The position numbers and the translations under genes are program-made. DNA of 64,000 nt from Lepiota brunneoincarnata. Lineage: Eukaryota > Basidiomycota > Agaricomycetes > Agaricales > Agaricaceae. The stretch spans positions 3,658,001-3,722,000 of the forward strand of contig JAEBUN010000001.1 of assembly GCA_023014365.1 (NCBI GenBank), given 5' to 3'. Under the pieces are notes generated by a model. It did not search any database. It was not told the origin of the DNA and saw only the letters and a program-made list of their open reading frames with translations. This document shows, in pieces, positions 41,792 through 53,876 of this stretch; position 1 is the first letter of the stretch, and every line of letters begins with the position of its first letter.

Positions 41792-44682
41792 CTAATCCCA
41801 AGACCCTCACCACACAAACTTCTAGTCCAAAGACAACTAGAACAAGAAGAACAAGATTGCATAGAAGCTGAAAAATACCTTGCAAAAGTAAACCTATTAA
41901 ATGACTTTGAGCTTCAAAGACTCAAATACACGTTAAAACAACCAAGAGAACTTACCCAATCAGAAGACGATCTACTCACATGCCATGAATTTGGGGTAGA
42001 TCAAGGAAAACCCCCACCAGTAGACAATGACTCAGATGTCTACATCACAGATGACAACCAATCAGAACCCGATCCACAACCACCCACACTACCCACACCC
42101 ACACAACCCTTAGCCCTACTGGCACCACCCATAAAACCACTGCAACCTCCAACACCACCGCCACCGTCACCCCCTGGACAAATACAAATGGCTGCTCAAA
42201 TCCCAAAGGAACTAGGCCTCCTCAAACCCATTGCCTTTGATGGAAATAGAAGACTATTTGAAGACTGGATCTTCCAATGCAAAGTCTATGTACTCACCAA
42301 CCAAACCACATACAACACCAACCTTGCTAGGACCCTGTTTGTCCTCTCAACAATGCAATCCAGAGATGCCCAAGCCTGGGCCAGACAATACCTCCATGAG
42401 AGGAATGCCCAAACTCAAGCAGGACAACCCATAGCAATGGAAACATGGGACAACTTCACTGCCTGCCTCAGAACTGACTTCACCCTGGCAGACAAACATG
42501 TGTACATGCATACCAAACTCCAAACCCTGCACCAAACAGGCAAACCAATGACTGAGTTCAACTCTCAGTTCAAGGAACTTGTCTATCAATCTGGTGATAT
42601 GCCAATTTCATGCCTATACATGAATTCCATACTTCAGAACGGTTCTCTACATAGAATCATTGGCTATATCATTAAGGAACTCTATAAAGGATTGGTACTA
42701 TGTCCTGTAGTAGCCAGTTTGACCAAATTGGGGATATTTGAGCCTCGGAAGTGTTCAAACCAGCTCATTATCACTAAGCTTAGTGAACCAAGCTATCAGA
42801 ATGCTCTCTGGAGGGATTCAGGACTCTATATAGCCTATCAAGTATACTCTGGTCACATCAAGGGACCTTACAAGCAGTTTTCTGATGAACCTGAATGCAT
42901 TTGAACATAAAGAACGTACCTAGCAGCTGTTGCAGGTGTATTAGGCCTACAGTGAGGCCAATAATGATAACCAGACCATGGAATGGAATGTCCAGTGTTT
43001 GGGAGGTGACAACCAATGCCCAAAACCCTAGAAATATCAAAGACTCCTAATTAGTGAGTGCTTTGTGGGTCCCAGCACCTTGGCATACTGCCTAACTGAG
43101 ATTAATTACAATGGATCAAGGGATTGTCCATATGCTATATATTCCAATCATAATTGATCCAGAGGCTTAAATGTGCTCACATGGACGCAGAATAATGCAG
43201 ATGAGCATGGAACATGTCTGGCTGGATTGCCATTCATCAATCAGAGAAAAACCCATAACCCAGGGCAAAGTAGAAATGCTGCCAAACCTTCCAAAATGTC
43301 CTACAGTACCTGTAACAATTAAGCTTATTGTTTTCTATTTCATATTTACTATCTCTCACATGTATCTAAACAATATAAATACAGTTGCACTTGTTTGTGG
43401 AGAAGCAAGAGGTCTCACCCCCACTTCCACATGCAAGTCTGCAAGCCATGATCAAGAATGGTTTCAGAGGACTATTTAGTGTGTGTTGTTAAGTGTGATT
43501 TCTTCGGTCATCAACCAACCCAGAGACAGAGACAGAGAACAAAGTCCAGAGTTTAGAGTTCCAGAGTGCTAGAGACAGAGACAGAGACAGAGACAGAGAA
43601 AAGAGTTTAGAGACCAGAGACCAGAGACTAGAGACCCCATGCTGTGAATTGACAGGGATTGTCATTTCATTGTTGCACCATACAGCTAAGATAACTTCAA
43701 TGGCTGTTCATTAACCTCTAAAACACTACTCTCTGGAATTTCACTGTCGAAATGCACCCCCAGAACACCCCAAAAGATGAAACTGCTCATTATCTATCTC
43801 ATATCACTTGTATTAGCTTAAGCTTATCAAATTTCGGCTAAGCTTAGTGAAAACAAGCCCTCTATCTATATTAAAAATCCATGAACATTTCTACCTTTTC
43901 ACTGGAATCACTGAAGATTGCACCCTGATTGATCTATATTGCAAAGCAATTGATTGCTGTATTGCTATGAAGATTGACAAATTGGAAAACCCTCCAACAA
44001 CCATCACTGCTTGGTACACCCAAGCCAACAAACTTGACAATAATTTCTGTCAAATCAATGCCCTCTATGGCACCCCCAGGAACACATTCCCTCAAAGAAA
44101 CCAATACCAACCAAATTGTGACCAAGTCACCCCAATAACAATGTGCCCTACACACAGTTCTACCAAAGGAGCAATGCTCCATGATTTACACCATGTGACC
44201 CACATGCCATGGAAATAGACCATGCCACAATGGAAGAAGGGTACAAAGACCCTTACCCAGAAATCCCTCAACCAGACTATGCCAAAGAAGACCTTCAAGA
44301 CTCCTTGGAGTTAGATGCCATTGTCACTGGACAACAAATAAAAGCCTATCAGAACCAAGAATGCTTCCAATGCAGAGCTAAAGACCACTGGGTTAGCAAA
44401 TGCCCTCAACCCTCTCAAGCAAGACACTTCCCTGGAATGTGCACAAATCCCCCTTGCCCTGCGAGAAACCCCAACTGTCCCTTTCCTGGACAACAAAACA
44501 CTTGTTCTGGTTTTCCAAACCAGAACACCCAACAATTGCCCCAACACAAGTACTCCCTTGCAGTTGCAGAAGTTGCATCTCAGATACACCAAATGGTCAA
44601 TGACCTTGACCCTGAACTCCAACAGGAACTCCACTCTGTGCTAGCTGAAGACCCAGAGATGCATCCCTTCCAGGATTTTTGA
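41792..44682 (+). pseudogene. G2 gag, remainder (interrupted by B1)
   Basis: Continues directly from 33544 as LIPRPSPHKLLVQRQLEQEE..., then a proline-rich linker, the gag core MAAQIPKELGLLKPIAFDGN and FNSQFKELVYQSG up to 42594. B1 then interrupts. After 43901 it resumes ITEDCTLIDLYCKAIDCC..., with a CCHC knuckle CFQCRAKDHWVSKC near 44365. Excising B1 plus one CTGG restores the frame YQSG/ITED exactly. Codon use is CpG-free. Confidence 0.8.
42595..43901 (+). repeat. B1: 1.3-kb unclassified repeat inserted in G2 gag
   Basis: Starts TGATATGCC and ends CTACCTTTTCA, flanked by CTGG on both sides (42591-42594, 43902-43905). TG...CA ends plus a 4-bp duplication would fit a solo LTR, but the length and lack of known family leave it open. 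Contains a (GAGACA)n tract (43525-43605) and a short frame (43195-43260) with CGRRIMQMSMEHVWLDC, which recalls the Cys/His end of LINE reverse transcriptases. It equals B2 minus about 1.9 kb of internal sequence. Confidence 0.7.
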
Positions 44683-44819
44683 AACAGAACACAGACCAAT
44701 GTGCCCCTGCTCATTCCCAGAAGGACTCTATATATTCTCACTCTCAGAAGGACACTTTCTCGATAAATTCTGTACAACTACAACTCTCCCCAAATAAATG
44801 ATCCCTCTACCTACCTATC

Positions 44820-45866
44820 AAGATTTGGAGTGAACAGACATCAAAACCTGTGGCCATCACTGCCCTGATAGACTCAGGAGCCCAAGGGAACTTCATCTCC
44901 CACAAAGTCATTGAATGACATGGTTATCAAACCAAATGGCTGGACCAACCAATTCCCCTCAGCAACATTGATGGAACTGACAATCAACATGGCAAGATCC
45001 ATGAATACATCAAAATCAGAACCATTATTGATGGAAGAGACTGTATGCTAGAAGCATATGTCACAAATACTGGTGAGAAAGACCTCATCATTGGATTTCC
45101 CTGGTTGGAACAACACAATCCCAACATCAACTGGAAGACCAAGACATTCTCTTGGAAACCCCAAATTGACCACCAGGACTTCTCCAAACTCCTCAGAACC
45201 CTTCAACAACCTATCAAACTCAATTCCATTGCCATGGACATAATGGCCAGAAAAACTTCTCAACCCAAAGACAACCCAGAAGAATACATCAACCTTTTGA
45301 ATGTTGACCTTGACACTTTCTCCCTGGAGAAAGAAATGAACCTGATGCTTCTAACCCCATTAGAAGCAAAAGCCAAAGCTACACATGCCACAACACTCCA
45401 CAATGAGCAACATAACCCAACAAAATTGGCAAACCAAAAAGGAAAACAACTGGAATCAAACAAGGAACCACCTGAGATCCCTCAGAGATTTACCTGATGG
45501 GCTAAAATATTCAACAAGAAAGCCTCCAAACAATTCCTACCATTAAGAATGTTTAATCATGAAATCAAACTAAAACTGACATTCAAAGCAAAATCAATGA
45601 AACCCTATCAAGTGGCACCTGCCAAAGAAAAAGCACTAAAAGAATTCATAGATGAAAACCTCTGAAAAGGGTACATCTGTCCCTCAAAATCCCCTATGGC
45701 ATCACCCTTCTTCTTTGTTGCCAAGAAAGGAGGAGATCTCTGACCCTGCCAAGACTATTGTTACCTCAATGATCATACAGTCAAAACTGCATACCCAATC
45801 CCCATAATTTCCTCTATCATGGATAAACTCAAAGGAGCTAAGTACTTCACCAAGCTCAACATCCAT
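44820..45866 (+). pseudogene. G2 pol, 5' part (protease and start of RT)
   Basis: Protease block ALIDSGAQGNFISHKVI (44850-44910), then DLIIGFPWLEQHNPNINW and the RT entry ending YFTKLNIH before B2. Stops at 45663-45665 and 45741-45743 stand where Arg is conserved (DENL-R-KGYI, DL-R-PCQDY), as expected for CGA to TGA changes. Confidence 0.8.
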
Positions 45867-47847
45867 TGAAAAGGTGGAAACGTTCATGGGTTTTAATATA
45901 GATAAAGGGCTTGTTCTCACTAAGCTTAGTCAAAATTCAATAAGCTTAAGTTAATACAAGTAGTATGAGATAGATAATGAACAGTTTCGTCTTTTAGGGT
46001 GTTCTGGGGGTGTGTTCTGACAGCAAAATTCAAGAGAATAGTGTTTTTAGAGGTTAACGAATAGCCATTGAAGTTATCTTAGCTGTATGGTGCAACAGTG
46101 AAAGGACAATCCCTGTCAATTCAAAGTGTGGGGTCTCTAGTCTCTGGTCTCTGGTCTCTGAACTCTGTTCTCTGTCTCTGTCTCTGTCTCTAGCACTCTG
46201 GAACTCTAAACTCTGGACTCTATTCTCTGTCTCTGTCTCTGGGTTGGTTGACAACCAGGGGGATCACACTTAATGATGCACACTAAGTAGTCCTCTGAAA
46301 CTGTTCTTGATCACGGCTCACAGACTTAAATGTGGAAGCAGGGGTGAGACCTCTTGCTTCTCCATGAACAAGTGCGACTGTATTTATATTGTTTAGATAC
46401 ATACAAGAGATAGTAAATATGAAATAGAAAACAATAAGCTTAATTGTTACAGGTACTGCAGAATATTTTGGAAGGTTTGGCAGCATTTCTACCTTGCCCT
46501 GGGTTATGGGTTTTTCTCTGATTGATGAATGGCAATCCAGCCAGACATGTTCCATGCTTGTCTGCATTATTCTGCATCCACATTGTTGTGCCACAAAATC
46601 ATTTCATTTGTGAAATCACTAGCTAATAAAGTAACTAACTCTCTATTACTGAATAATATCAGTATATGGCCATGGTCAGACACTGGGTGCAAGAGATTTA
46701 GAATACTATCTAAAATATGTGAAGGCAGACATCTCAGAAACAGAACCAGAACACCCAGACAAGTAAAGGTGATGTCAACTAACTTATTGGTGATAAGGCT
46801 ATGGAAGAATGACTCTGGTATGAATGTACCCGAGCATTGTATCTGATACCATGTTAACTAAGATATTAGTTAAGATACTCATGACTGCACAAAAGACCTA
46901 TTTCTTTGCCTCTGCCCTAGAAAGTGGACAAGTCACAACACCTATGTCATCTGGATGGTACCTAGTCATAATAACAGGTCTGGGAGTGAATCTTGACAAA
47001 AGAATGTAGGGATTAGCTAATGCCCTGACAAGAATGTCCCCTTGGAATGGTTCTGATGATATTGAAACCTAAGGGATTGAATGGGGGTATCCCAGAGGGT
47101 ACTCAGGGAAGGATGCCCCCTCATAGAAACAAAAAGAGATCAGAAATGATGAACTAGAAAATGAAGATTGATAAGAATAGAATAAGCTAATTAATCCTAG
47201 TGTTAGTCTACTACCTGAAGACTATGGAAGTGGACTTTAGAACATTAGGGTTGAAAACTCAGGTGTGGAGAGTCAAAGAATAAAATAAAAACCAATAGAT
47301 AAATGTTAGCGAGGAAACTCGCTAACCTGGCTGGCTGTGATATAAATAGCCAGGCACCTAGGGAGCAAGCCCCTGAGAGCAAATTGATGTTGCTGATATC
47401 GGAACTCCTAGAATGATGCTCCCAAATGATGAGGAGACAATAAAATGATGAAGCTGAAGGCTTGTTTCAGGTATACTCATAAGTTAATTGTATATTGTTA
47501 TAAAAACTCATCTGTAAATTACATGGGAGGCAAGAAACTGCTTGCCTATTTCCCCCCCTGATTGTATGGTTGATTAGGATAGGAATATAAAGCAATTTTA
47601 CACGATTTTCTTTGGTCATAAGACCACCAGAGACTTAAAAAGTTATACTCTTTAAAACCAGACCCTTTGAAACAATTGAGGTATTGACAAACCCTTCTGC
47701 TTGACTTGAGAACTGAATACGAGTTGCTATGCCTCTTCTGTTCTTAAGTAGAAAGTTCACTAACTTCCATGTCTTTGGGTTCCTCTTAGAGGCCTTGCCT
47801 CAGAAGTATACCATTGAATTGTAGAGCTGTTTAATTGAGAAGCGAAC

Positions 47848-48180
47848 ATAGTATGCTAGGGCCTGTTGAAAATGCTGTCCACTAGGTCTATCTAGTTTAA
47901 AGATACTTACTGCAGGAGCTCACTAGAAGCCTGTCTCACTGAGTAGTATAACAGTTTTATTGCCTTGTTCAGAAGCTGTAGTGTGCTAGGGCCTGTTAGA
48001 TAACACTGTCCGCTAGGCCTACTAGCTTAAAGACACTTACTGCAGGAGCTTGTCAAAAGCCTGTCTCGCTGGGTAGTGTAAATTTACAGTATTGTCAAGA
48101 GAAAAGGACATAGTATGCTAGGGCCTGTTAGAACACATTGTCTGCTAGGTCTATGGAGGTTCACTGATTGCGAAAGCTTG
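47848..48180. repeat. Three imperfect tandem repeats of about 130 bp inside B2
   Basis: Each unit carries GCTAGGGCCTGTT, then a TGTC(C/T)(A/G)CTAGG(T/C)CTA block and CTTACTGCAGGAGCT...AGCCTGTCTC. Units start near 47857, 47977 and 48115. They belong to the part of B2 missing from B1. Confidence 0.65.
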
Positions 48181-48495
48181 CATTTTGCCTGACTTATTGA
48201 ATTGTGAAGATATTAGTTAACATATTATATAGTAATGACTGTCAAAGTTCCCATTGTTTTCAGATAGAACAACTGTCTGTCTAGTTGGAGACTAAGAGAA
48301 TAATGTACCAAAACCCTAAAAACATTAGAATTGAATATATTTCTGGAGATCTGTGACAACCTCTCCCCCATAAACTTATAAAGTCGGAATTAGCGAACCT
48401 GTTAACAAACTTTGTTTTTGATCTCATAAAGTAATCCGCATTTCAATGTGAGTGCGTTAAGCCTCCGGATCAATTATGATTGGAATGTATGGCAT

Positions 48496-48880
48496 TGTTA
48501 CCCAGGTTAGGGGTTTGCTCTTGAGTAGCATGGAGTTTGACACAGGATGTCTATACAGACTTGGTCCTGTCCTACTAAGCATGACTTGGAGACGACAGAG
48601 CACTATAGTCCAGCCAGTTTAGGGGCAAAGAGTTATAGGAGGCAAGAACTGTATAACACTAAGATAAGGATACAAGATAGTGTACTGTATCCTTATATAC
48701 TTCTAAGTGTGGCTGTACTCCTACTATAATAGTCTGGACCAGAGTAACTGTGAGTCAGAGATAAGAAACATGAGGCATATACTAAGAATAGTCCTTCTGA
48801 TGTACACTACTGATGGTTTCATAGTGATATGGGAATGTGAACTAAAAATAACCATCCTTCTGATGAGACTTCTGATAACA
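48496..48880 (-). repeat. Solo LTR of the G2 family in B2
   Basis: 385 bp, reverse complement of the G2 LTR with internal deletions. Starts TGTTATCAGAAG at 48880 and ends GGTAACA at 48496. Perfect target duplication GGCAT (48491-48495 and 48881-48885). Confidence 0.85.
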
Positions 48881-49405
48881 GGCATATGGACAATCCCTTG
48901 ATCCGCTGTAATTAATCTCAGTCAGGCATTATACTGAGGTGCTGGGACCCACAAAGCACTTGTTAATTATGAGTCTTTGATATTTCTAGGGTTTTGGGCA
49001 TCAGGTGTTGCCTCCCAAACATTGGATGTTCCGTTCCATGGTCCAGTCATCATTATTGGGCTTGCTATGGGTGTAATACACCTGCAACAGCTGCTATGTA
49101 CATTCTTTAGGTTCCAATGAATCCAAGTTCATCAGAAAACTGCTTGTAAGGTCCCTTGATGTGACCAGAGTATACTCGATAGGCTATGTAGAGTCTGGAA
49201 TCCCTCTGGAGAGCATTCTGATAGCTTGGTTCACTAAGCTTAGTGATAATGAGCTGGTTTAAACACTTCTGAGGCTTGAATATCTTCATTTCAGTCAAAC
49301 TGGCTACTACAGGACATAGTACCAATCCTCTATAGAGTTCTTTAATGATATAGCCAATGATTCTATGTAGAGGATCATTCTGGAGTATGGAATTCATGTA
49401 TAGGC

Positions 49406-50108
49406 TGTTATGATCCATGCTCCTTCTGTATCTGAGGATAACTGGAGACAGCCTTCAATCACTCTGCAAGGTGTCCGAGATGGTTGGCCTTGTAGAGCTT
49501 AGTGGATCACGCTCAATGAGATAACGAGGGAACATGCCAAGTTAAGGCAAAGAGGGTTAACGACCGCTGTTTAACAAGATTAAAGCTTAGGGCTTTAATC
49601 TCTACTTGTACAGGCCTTATATACCTATGAGATACTATATACTCATTATAGGTAGTTGGGCTGTTCTACTGGTTGTCCGCAGTCCTGACCATGATGCGCA
49701 TCCTAGCTGATGGCATCCTATTGTTATTTATATTACAATGAGTCATTGTCCTCATTCTTACTGCTGTGCGATGTTCCATCGCTTTCCTCTGGCTCATAAT
49801 CTCCTTCTCCCAATTCTATCTCCATGGAGTCTCCTCCATTCTCACTCTCCACTCTCTCGGTACTTCCATCTACATTGGAGGTTGGATCGGTTGATCCATG
49901 GCTGTTCTCTTCATCCTCGGGGTATTCCGGAATATCCTCCGGAGTTATCTCCATTCCCGTTTCTCTTGCCAGGTCCTGCATGGCGTTATAATATTCCCCT
50001 TCTTCATCTTCATACTCCTGTGCTTGTAACTGGTCTGTGGTCTCCTGTACCCATCTTGTAAAGTCGAATAGTTGTTCCTGTTCCTCTTGATCCAGACTAT
50101 TCATAACA
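49406..50108 (-). repeat. Solo LTR of the G1 family in B2
   Basis: 703 bp, diverged from the G1 LTRs. TGTTATGAATAG...GGATCATAACA on the minus strand; perfect target duplication TAGGC (49401-49405 and 50109-50113). Formed by recombination between LTRs of a former full element. Confidence 0.88.
49733..50104 (-). CDS. LTR-borne acidic ORF kept open in the diverged solo LTR
   Basis: 123 codons, MNSLDQEEQEQLFDFTRW...NEDNDSL, with roughly 20 substitutions against the G1 copies, no stop and one net codon gained. In a solo LTR it has no upstream ORF3a. It would only be translated if transcribed from outside. Its value is comparative: an older LTR of the family also encodes this protein. Confidence 0.45.
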   Translation of the reverse strand: MNSLDQEEQEQLFDFTRWVQETTDQLQAQEYEDEEGEYYNAMQDLARETGMEITPEDIPEYPEDEENSHGSTDPTSNVDGSTERVESENGGDSMEIELGEGDYEPEESDGTSHSSKNEDNDSL

Positions 50109-50130
50109 TAGGCGTGAAATCAGTGTATCA

Positions 50131-52687
50131 CTGTCTGGGATACAATAATGTCAGAATCAAAGATGGCAATCAATGGAAAGCAGCATTCAAGACTCCTATG
50201 GGTCTTTTCAAACCAACTGTAATGTTTTTTGGACTTTGCAACAGTCCCACAACATTCCAACATATGATGGACACGTTATTCTCCAAAATAATGGAGAAAG
50301 GAGGAATCATCATCTATATGGATGATATCCTAATTTACAGTAAAACCCAGGAGGAAACTGACTGACTTATGGAAAAAGTACTGCAAATCCTGCAGGAAAA
50401 TGACCTCTACCTCAAAACAGAGAAATGTGAGTTCAACAAACAACAACTTGAATACCTTGGCATGATCATCATGCCAGACAAAATCAAAATGGACCCTGGA
50501 AAACTCAAGGGAATAGAAGACTGGCCAGTGCTGAAAACTGTCTGACATATTCAGAAATTCATTGGATTCTGTAACTTCTACTGGAAGTTCATCCACAGCT
50601 ACTCCCACCACACCAAACCCCTTAACCAACTCCTATCCAAATCGAACAAATTCAAATGGAAAGAAGAACAACAGAAAGCATTTGAAACACTCAAGAATGA
50701 ATTCTTAAAGGAACCAGTACTTCTTATGCCCAACTCCACAAAACCCTTTGAAATAGAAGTGGACACTTCCAAATTCACATCAGGAGCTGTCTTATATCAA
50801 CATGATATCAACAGAATATGGAAACCCATATCATTCTATTCAACAATGTTCAGACCAGCAACAATTACAATATCTACAACAGGGAACTCCTTGCTATCAT
50901 CCAAGCCCTCAAAGAATGGTGCTACTACCTCCTTGGCAGCCCCCACACCATCCATATTAGAACAGATCACCAAAACCTCACATACTGGTGCAAACCCCAG
51001 AAAATCAACCACTGACAAGCATGATGGGTCCAGACCCTTGCTGATTACAATTTCAAATTAAAACATGTCCCAGGATCAAACATCCCTGCACCAGATGCTC
51101 TATCAAGATGCCCAGACTACATCCCCGATGAGGATAAAGACAACAAAGACATCACCATGCTTCCAAACAACCTCTTCAAAGCTGCAGCTGACATAGAAGA
51201 TCAAAACATGATCACAGTACTCCCAGAACACCTCTTTATCACCACTGTTGATATGGAACTTCAAGAAAAGATCACAGAATCACCCAAATACGATGCTAGA
51301 ACCACCAAAGCATTCAAACTCCTCAAAGAATCACACCCTAATGCTGCCAATAAAGACTTCAGAACAGTCCCAACCCCAAATGGCCCACTCCTCACGTTCC
51401 AAGAACGTGTTATCATTCCAGAAGACCTTCAACTCAGATGTGATGTCATCACAAGATACCATGACCACCCTACATGTGGCTACCCTGGAGAACAGGAAAC
51501 ATACCACCTTGCCAAGAAAGAAGTATATTGGCTAGGAATGTCAACATTCATAAAAAACTACATCAAAGGCTGTCCCAAGTGTCAGCAACACAAAATCATA
51601 CACAGACCAGATCACACACCAACTCAACCAATCCCACCATCATCTTCCAAGTGCCCAATTTGCTCAAATCTCATGGGATCTTATCACTGGTCTACTACCT
51701 AGTGCTGGCCATAATGCGATATTGTCCATGGTGGACCATGGCCTTATTAAGGGGGTGATTTTCATCCCAACCTCAGATCAATCAAATGCTGACAACATTG
51801 GACAACTATCAATAGAAAAAGTGTTCACAAGGTTCAGTCTTCCCGACAAAATCATATCAGATTGAGATCCCAGATTTGCCACCAACTCCCTCTGAGAACT
51901 AGCCAAATACCTCAACATTCAACAAGCATTCTCAACTGCATACTATCCCCAAACAGATGGTTCCACAGAACAATACAACCAAGAAATCAAGACCTACCTT
52001 GCCATATACTGTACCAGAAATCCCCTTGACTGTTCAGAAACCCTCCCTATTGCCGAATTCACACACAATTCCAAAATACACACCTCAAGGCAGAAATCCC
52101 CATTCGAACTAATTATGGGATACAATCCTCCACCAATACCCACAGTCATGGAAACTTCAAACTTTCCATCAGTAGATGAATGCATCAGACTTCTTGATAA
52201 CACCAGGAAAGAAGCACATGTGGCACACCAACTCTCCACCAATATTATGAAACAAAGAATCAGAAGAACTGTTAAACCCCTTGAAACACATCAAAAAGTA
52301 TGGCTAGAAGCCAAGAACCTCAAACTCCCCTTCATTTCCAACAAAATATCCCCAAAATGACTAGGACCTTTCCTTATCTCAGAAGTCTTATTGCCACTCA
52401 CATACAAACTAAAACTTCCAATCAAATGAAAGATACATCCAGTATTCCACCAAAACCTCCTAACCCCATATACTGAAACAGAAGCATACAGACCTCATCC
52501 AACACCACCACCACCAGACATCATCAATGAAGAAGAAGAATATGAAATAGAAGCTATTTGTAATCACCACTGATACCACAGAAAACTCCAATACTATGTA
52601 CATTGGAAAGGATACTCCCACATGGAGAACCAATGGATATCTGAAGAAGAACTCTGCAATAATGCCAACGAATACTTGGAAGAGTAG
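50131..52687 (+). pseudogene. G2 pol, 3' part (RT, RNase H, integrase, chromodomain)
   Basis: Resumes at GYNNVRIKDGNQWKAAF, then YMDDILIY (near 50320), RNase H text FEIEVDTSKFTSGAVLY with frame breaks, integrase HHCC (YHDHPTCGYPG...CPKCQQHK, 51460-51590), D region SD-stop-DPRF, and a chromodomain EYEIEAICNHH...YYVHWKGY ending near 52687. TGA codons at 50543, 51863 and 51893 replace conserved Arg. Inactive. Confidence 0.82.
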
Positions 52688-52764
52688 GAAGAAGAACATC
52701 AACTTAACAGCAACGACCAGGAACTACCCAGAACCTACCAGAAGCAACTTCACTCTACCACTAA

Positions 52765-53815
52765 ATGTACTCAAAAGTGTCCATGAACAACCTCAACCTT
52801 GTCCACCCTCAATCCACTCCCCCCTTTTCCTCTTCCTCCTCCACCTCTTCTGTTGTCATCATTGATGATCCCAACATCAAAAGAAATTCCCCAACTCCAG
52901 TCCCAAGGCCATGCCCATTCACACCTTCCAACACCTTCATCAATGTCAGAGATGAAACTCCTGATCCCAACACTACACCCAAACCAGAACCAGTGGCTGT
53001 TCTACCCATCAATTTCCACACAGCTGGAATAAAGAACTTAGAACCAATCACGACTAGCATAGAAGATTTACGCACAATTGCCTCCACCCAATTCCTCACC
53101 AACAAAGTCAACCATGCCCCCATCAGTGACTATGACAGAGAAGTATGGGCAAACTATACTCATCATGTTAAACAAACAAAACTCCTCCACAACACCTTCC
53201 ACGCCCAACAAAAGTGGACTGAAAACTATGAGGCATTCCTCCTCATATGCCAAGGACTCATGTCCTAAATACCAAGAAAGAAACAACCCAACACAACACC
53301 TCCTACCAACAAAACCACCCCAACTCCCACATCAGGAAGAAAGAACCCTGTCAGAACTAATAATCCCTTCCACAAAAACACCACTAAACCAACCCCATTA
53401 CAGAACTCCCCCACTCCCATTCAACAAGTCCCAAACCCTAAACCCAACGACAGATCCCAATGCATTCAATGCAAACAAATCAGACACTAGGCCATGGATT
53501 GTCCCCAATTTGCATGCCTTGGGTGCAAACAATACACTCCAGGCCACTATTCATATGACTGCATCAAATATAGATGCCCACACTGCAAAGTATTCCAATC
53601 TTGCCACAAACAAACTGAATGCCCTTCAAAAGGAACAAGGTATACACCTTACAACAGACCCATGGTTGCTTGACCACAAACCACCCCATCTCTCCACTAC
53701 CAATACTCAGGACTTGAATATCCTGAAGAAGACAATTTCGACAATGGATATGACAATGTCGCCATGTCCAACATATACAGAGAACTAGTAGGAGAATTCT
53801 AGAAACTCCACTCAA
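52765..53815 (+). pseudogene. G2 ORF3: decayed zinc-knuckle ORF downstream of pol
   Basis: Frame 52765-53268 (MYSKVSMNNLNLVHPQ...LLICQGLMS) stops, but the same register continues to a double or triple zinc block at 53461-53616: CIQCKQIRH-stop-AMDCPQFACLGCKQYTPGHYSYDC, then CPHCKVFQSCH. It ends in an acidic YPEEDNFDNGYDN part. Layout (helical N part, CxxC...C, CxxC...GHY...C, acidic tail) equals G1 ORF3b. A second frame in the +1 register (53078-53788, 236 codons) is open across the zinc block, as ORF3a is in G1. Confidence 0.7.
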
Positions 53816-53876
53816 ACACAACAGAAAAGAAGAAACATAACAGTTATAATGGAATATAACCTTAAAAACAGGGTAA

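Larger units (their letters stand above)
45867..50130 (-). repeat. B2: long reverse-oriented copy of the B repeat inside G2 pol
   Basis: Reading the minus strand from 50130 it starts TGATACACTG..., matches B1 through about 48450, continues with about 1.9 kb absent from B1, and matches B1 again from about 46585 to the end CCACCTTTTCA at 45867. It includes the MEHVWLDC text, the CT/GA-rich tract (46130-46245) and two nested solo LTRs. Without them it is about 3.2 kb. No open frame over 105 codons other than the LTR ORF; apparently non-coding and non-autonomous. Confidence 0.7.

Noticed and set aside
43195..43479. LINE reverse transcriptase in B1/B2
   Set aside because: Only a short Cys/His-containing text is present; no RT motif or poly-A end, and both copies keep the same 5' end, unlike 5'-truncated LINEs.
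42595..43901. B1 as a Helitron
   Set aside because: Ends are not TC...CTRR, there is no 3' hairpin, and a CTGG duplication is present.
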